A DNA stretch of 12,311 nucleotides from Phoronis pallida. Its lineage: Eukaryota; Phoronida; Phoronidae. The notes beneath the pieces were generated by a model. That model was given only the letters and a program-made list of their open reading frames with translations. It searched no databases and was not told where the DNA came from. The position numbers and the translations under genes were made by a program. Shown here one piece after another: positions 1-12,311 of this stretch. The stretch covers positions 1 through 12,311 of the forward strand of contig JAOXYC010189245.1 of NCBI GenBank assembly GCA_028565715.1. Direction: 5' to 3'. Each line of letters begins with the position of its first letter. Positions within the stretch are counted from its first letter, which is position 1.

Positions 1-436
1 AGATGGCGCTATTGTATTATGTGGTATTACCTGGTTCTCTAGCTGATCTTACGCACGACCAGGCTGCTCCTCTGTAAGCAATGACTTTACGGATGCATGC
101 GCTATGCTGATTTGCCACATAATACACTGCTGCCGCCTTTTGGTCAACTAGCCCCATTGATGATCACATGCCATTACTTCAGTTACATTGAACACCAGAA
201 GCTAGGTATTTTATGCAAAATCAATTAAATAGTCCAACTCCATAAGAAGGTAGTTACAAAAAATAACAAAACAGCTCGTTATTTTTTTAACATTAGGGAT
301 TAACAGAACAATTTCTTTATTAATTGACATAAAAGGCTAAAATAATGGAATTTCAGGAGTAAGGGCAAGGAAGCAAACATTTCCTTTTTTTTTCTCTTAT
401 CAAGAATTTATAAAAACTTGGATGCACTAAACAAAC
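1..436 (-). other. Intron downstream of exon h (partial)
   Basis: This is the 5' part (gene sense) of the intron after exon h. I looked for the YADRAKQI-INEDPN exon on the minus strand and did not see it. The stretch is AT-rich with a run of nine or more T at about 383-393. An 11-bp inverted repeat (14-24 with 115-125) encloses a more GC-rich 90 bases and may be part of a small transposon, but the boundaries are unclear. Confidence 0.6.
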
Positions 437-11024
<10,588 letters not shown>

Positions 11025-12311
11025 CTGAAATGAGAGTAATAATTTCAATAATTCAATTAATAATATTGATACTTAAATATAATGATCTAAAACACAATAT
11101 CAACAGTCTTTGCAAACAAGATCACTTGTAGTTCATGGTCTCATGGACCTTTATGAGATAAAAGTGGTTGAACAAAATTTATCTTCAAATGGTTAAAACA
11201 CTCAAAACGGAACAAAACACCCATTTATTTAAACATTATTATAACTTGAAGGGTTATGGTGAATACTTTCCTAGAGGCAAAACAATTGTATTTGGAACAC
11301 GGGAAAGATATGTGACAACATTTTGAGTTTTTAAATATTGAAACATGTGATAAAATATATTATGTAATGTATCAAAGAACATTAGAGTGTCTACCAACTT
11401 TTATGGGTTTGGATTAAGAAATTGAGGAATTTGAAGAAAATCATGAAAATTCTTAAATGGCAAAGTATGTAATGATGTAGACTGAACTGCAGCCCCTTCG
11501 ACTCAGGTCGAGGGACTGGAACAATCGCAGGGGGTCTTCTGTTTTTTTTACCGAAAGTAGGAGACCGTGTTTAAGTGGAGTGACGTAATCAACATATACT
11601 TAGCGATACTCGATTATTGTGTAGGGAGAACAGACCATCGTTCGTGATGGGCTGTGGGAGAGACAAGTAATGATGATTCAATGGCAAGGTGTTCATGGTA
11701 CAGTAGAACGCCCACTTTAAACCGTCAGTACATTGATCACAACATGAACCGTAATACCATGGGAAAATAGAATCGATAAAACCCCTGGTCTGCATTAATC
11801 GTTATGCTCTGCGATCCCTTTTTACTCTCTTAATTAAATTTGTTTTCCTCATGATGCTATTTCCGACTGAGCTTCCAATAATGGCAACATTGCACGACAT
11901 TTCATTGAATTATCTACATGGCTGAGAAAAGCTTCAATTTTCTTAATTATTCATAACCATTAAGTTTTTATTGTTTACCGTAGAGTCAAGTCCAGGTTTG
12001 ATTTTAATGGATACAGACAACTCAGTCACCTCTTGTTTTTTCTTTTACTACGGCATACATGAACTGATTTCTAAGGGGAAAATAACAACCTTTGAAAAGA
12101 GTACGTGCTTAATTTAACCATTCAAATTGGAGTTTTGCAATTCAACAATCATACTTTGCTTAGTTTTGAATATATAGCACTTTCATTCTAAATCTAAAAG
12201 AAAGAAATGACAAAACCATGATTTGAACATTTGGAAAACATGATGAATAATATTTCACACAATATCTGATTGTCAAAAAGTTTTTATAAGACGGTTTTTG
12301 GAGAACAATAT
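11025..12311 (-). other. Intron upstream of exon a (partial)
   Basis: This stretch is the 3' part (gene sense) of the intron before exon a; the acceptor is TCATTTCAG. The first coding exon should be further right, outside the window. It contains copy C of the structured repeat with its target duplication. The rest is AT-rich with no exon, RNA gene or promoter element I can support. Confidence 0.75.
11469..11675 (+). mobile_element. Structured dispersed repeat, copy C, with 9-bp target duplication
   Basis: The element spans 11478-11666 and is flanked on both sides by GTAATGATG (11469-11477 and 11667-11675). This is the clearest sign that the family moves. Three stems can be drawn: CCCTTCGAC-TCA-GGTCGAGGG (one bulge), GGTCTTC with GGAGACC, and CCATC with GATGG. 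It ends GGGCTGTGGGAGAGACAA. There is no tail of A or simple repeat and no terminal inverted repeat, so it fits neither a usual SINE nor a usual MITE. The identity of the parent RNA is unknown to me. Confidence 0.78.

Noticed and set aside
1-10. AGATGGCGC motif resembling a CTCF core (also at about 6483)
   Set aside because: The match is short, the flanks do not fit, and the motif is expected by chance or from repeats. No insulator claim is justified.
1-137. 11-bp inverted repeat (14-24 with 115-125), possible transposon ends with weaker outward pairing
   Set aside because: Only 6 of the next 12 positions pair, there is no flanking duplication, and the left edge may be cut off by the window.
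11025-12311. Search for the first kinesin coding exon (VAVRVRP)
   Set aside because: No minus-strand reading resembling the kinesin-3 N-terminus was found; the exon is presumably outside the window.

Overview
The window is eukaryotic, almost certainly from an invertebrate animal. It is AT-rich, has no compact gene layout, and holds eight short exons with GT-AG introns. The exons read on the minus strand and join in frame into the central part of a kinesin-3 motor domain of the KIF1/UNC-104 type. The exact species cannot be read from the sequence. The abundance of short inverted-repeat elements would fit a deuterostome or lophotrochozoan invertebrate, but that is a guess.

Gene layout, in transcription order (right to left): exon a 10942-11024 (YWSH region), a 5.4 kb intron, exon b 5322-5504 (P-loop), exon c 4767-4829, exon d 3102-3280, exon e 2749-2860 (switch I), exon f 2270-2413 (switch II), exon g 893-971 (K-loop and alpha-5 region), exon h 437-515 (end of the motor core). 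Intron phases agree at every junction and no frameshift or stop is present, so this looks like a working gene and not a pseudogene. The first coding exon (start codon, beta-1), the neck, FHA, stalk and PH parts lie outside the window. The parts present supply the ATP-binding and microtubule-binding core of a plus-end-directed transporter of vesicle precursors.

The remaining ~11.4 kb is intron. The large intron 5505-10941 has collected non-autonomous transposons: a 27-bp perfect hairpin (5703-5771), a 349-bp element flanked by TTAA (6000-6348), an inverted pair at 6401-6761, a 111-bp foldback with 8-bp target duplication (7491-7601), and a 192-bp element with 7-bp duplication and subterminal repeats (8736-8927). 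It also holds a possible mariner-like end near 9733.

The most unusual signal is a family of three dispersed ~160-190-bp copies (4261-4441, 9129-9285, 11478-11664), all in the same orientation, antisense to the kinesin gene. Their sequences diverge, but two predicted stems stay paired, including compensatory changes. They look like a retroposed or transposed structured RNA that I do not recognise.
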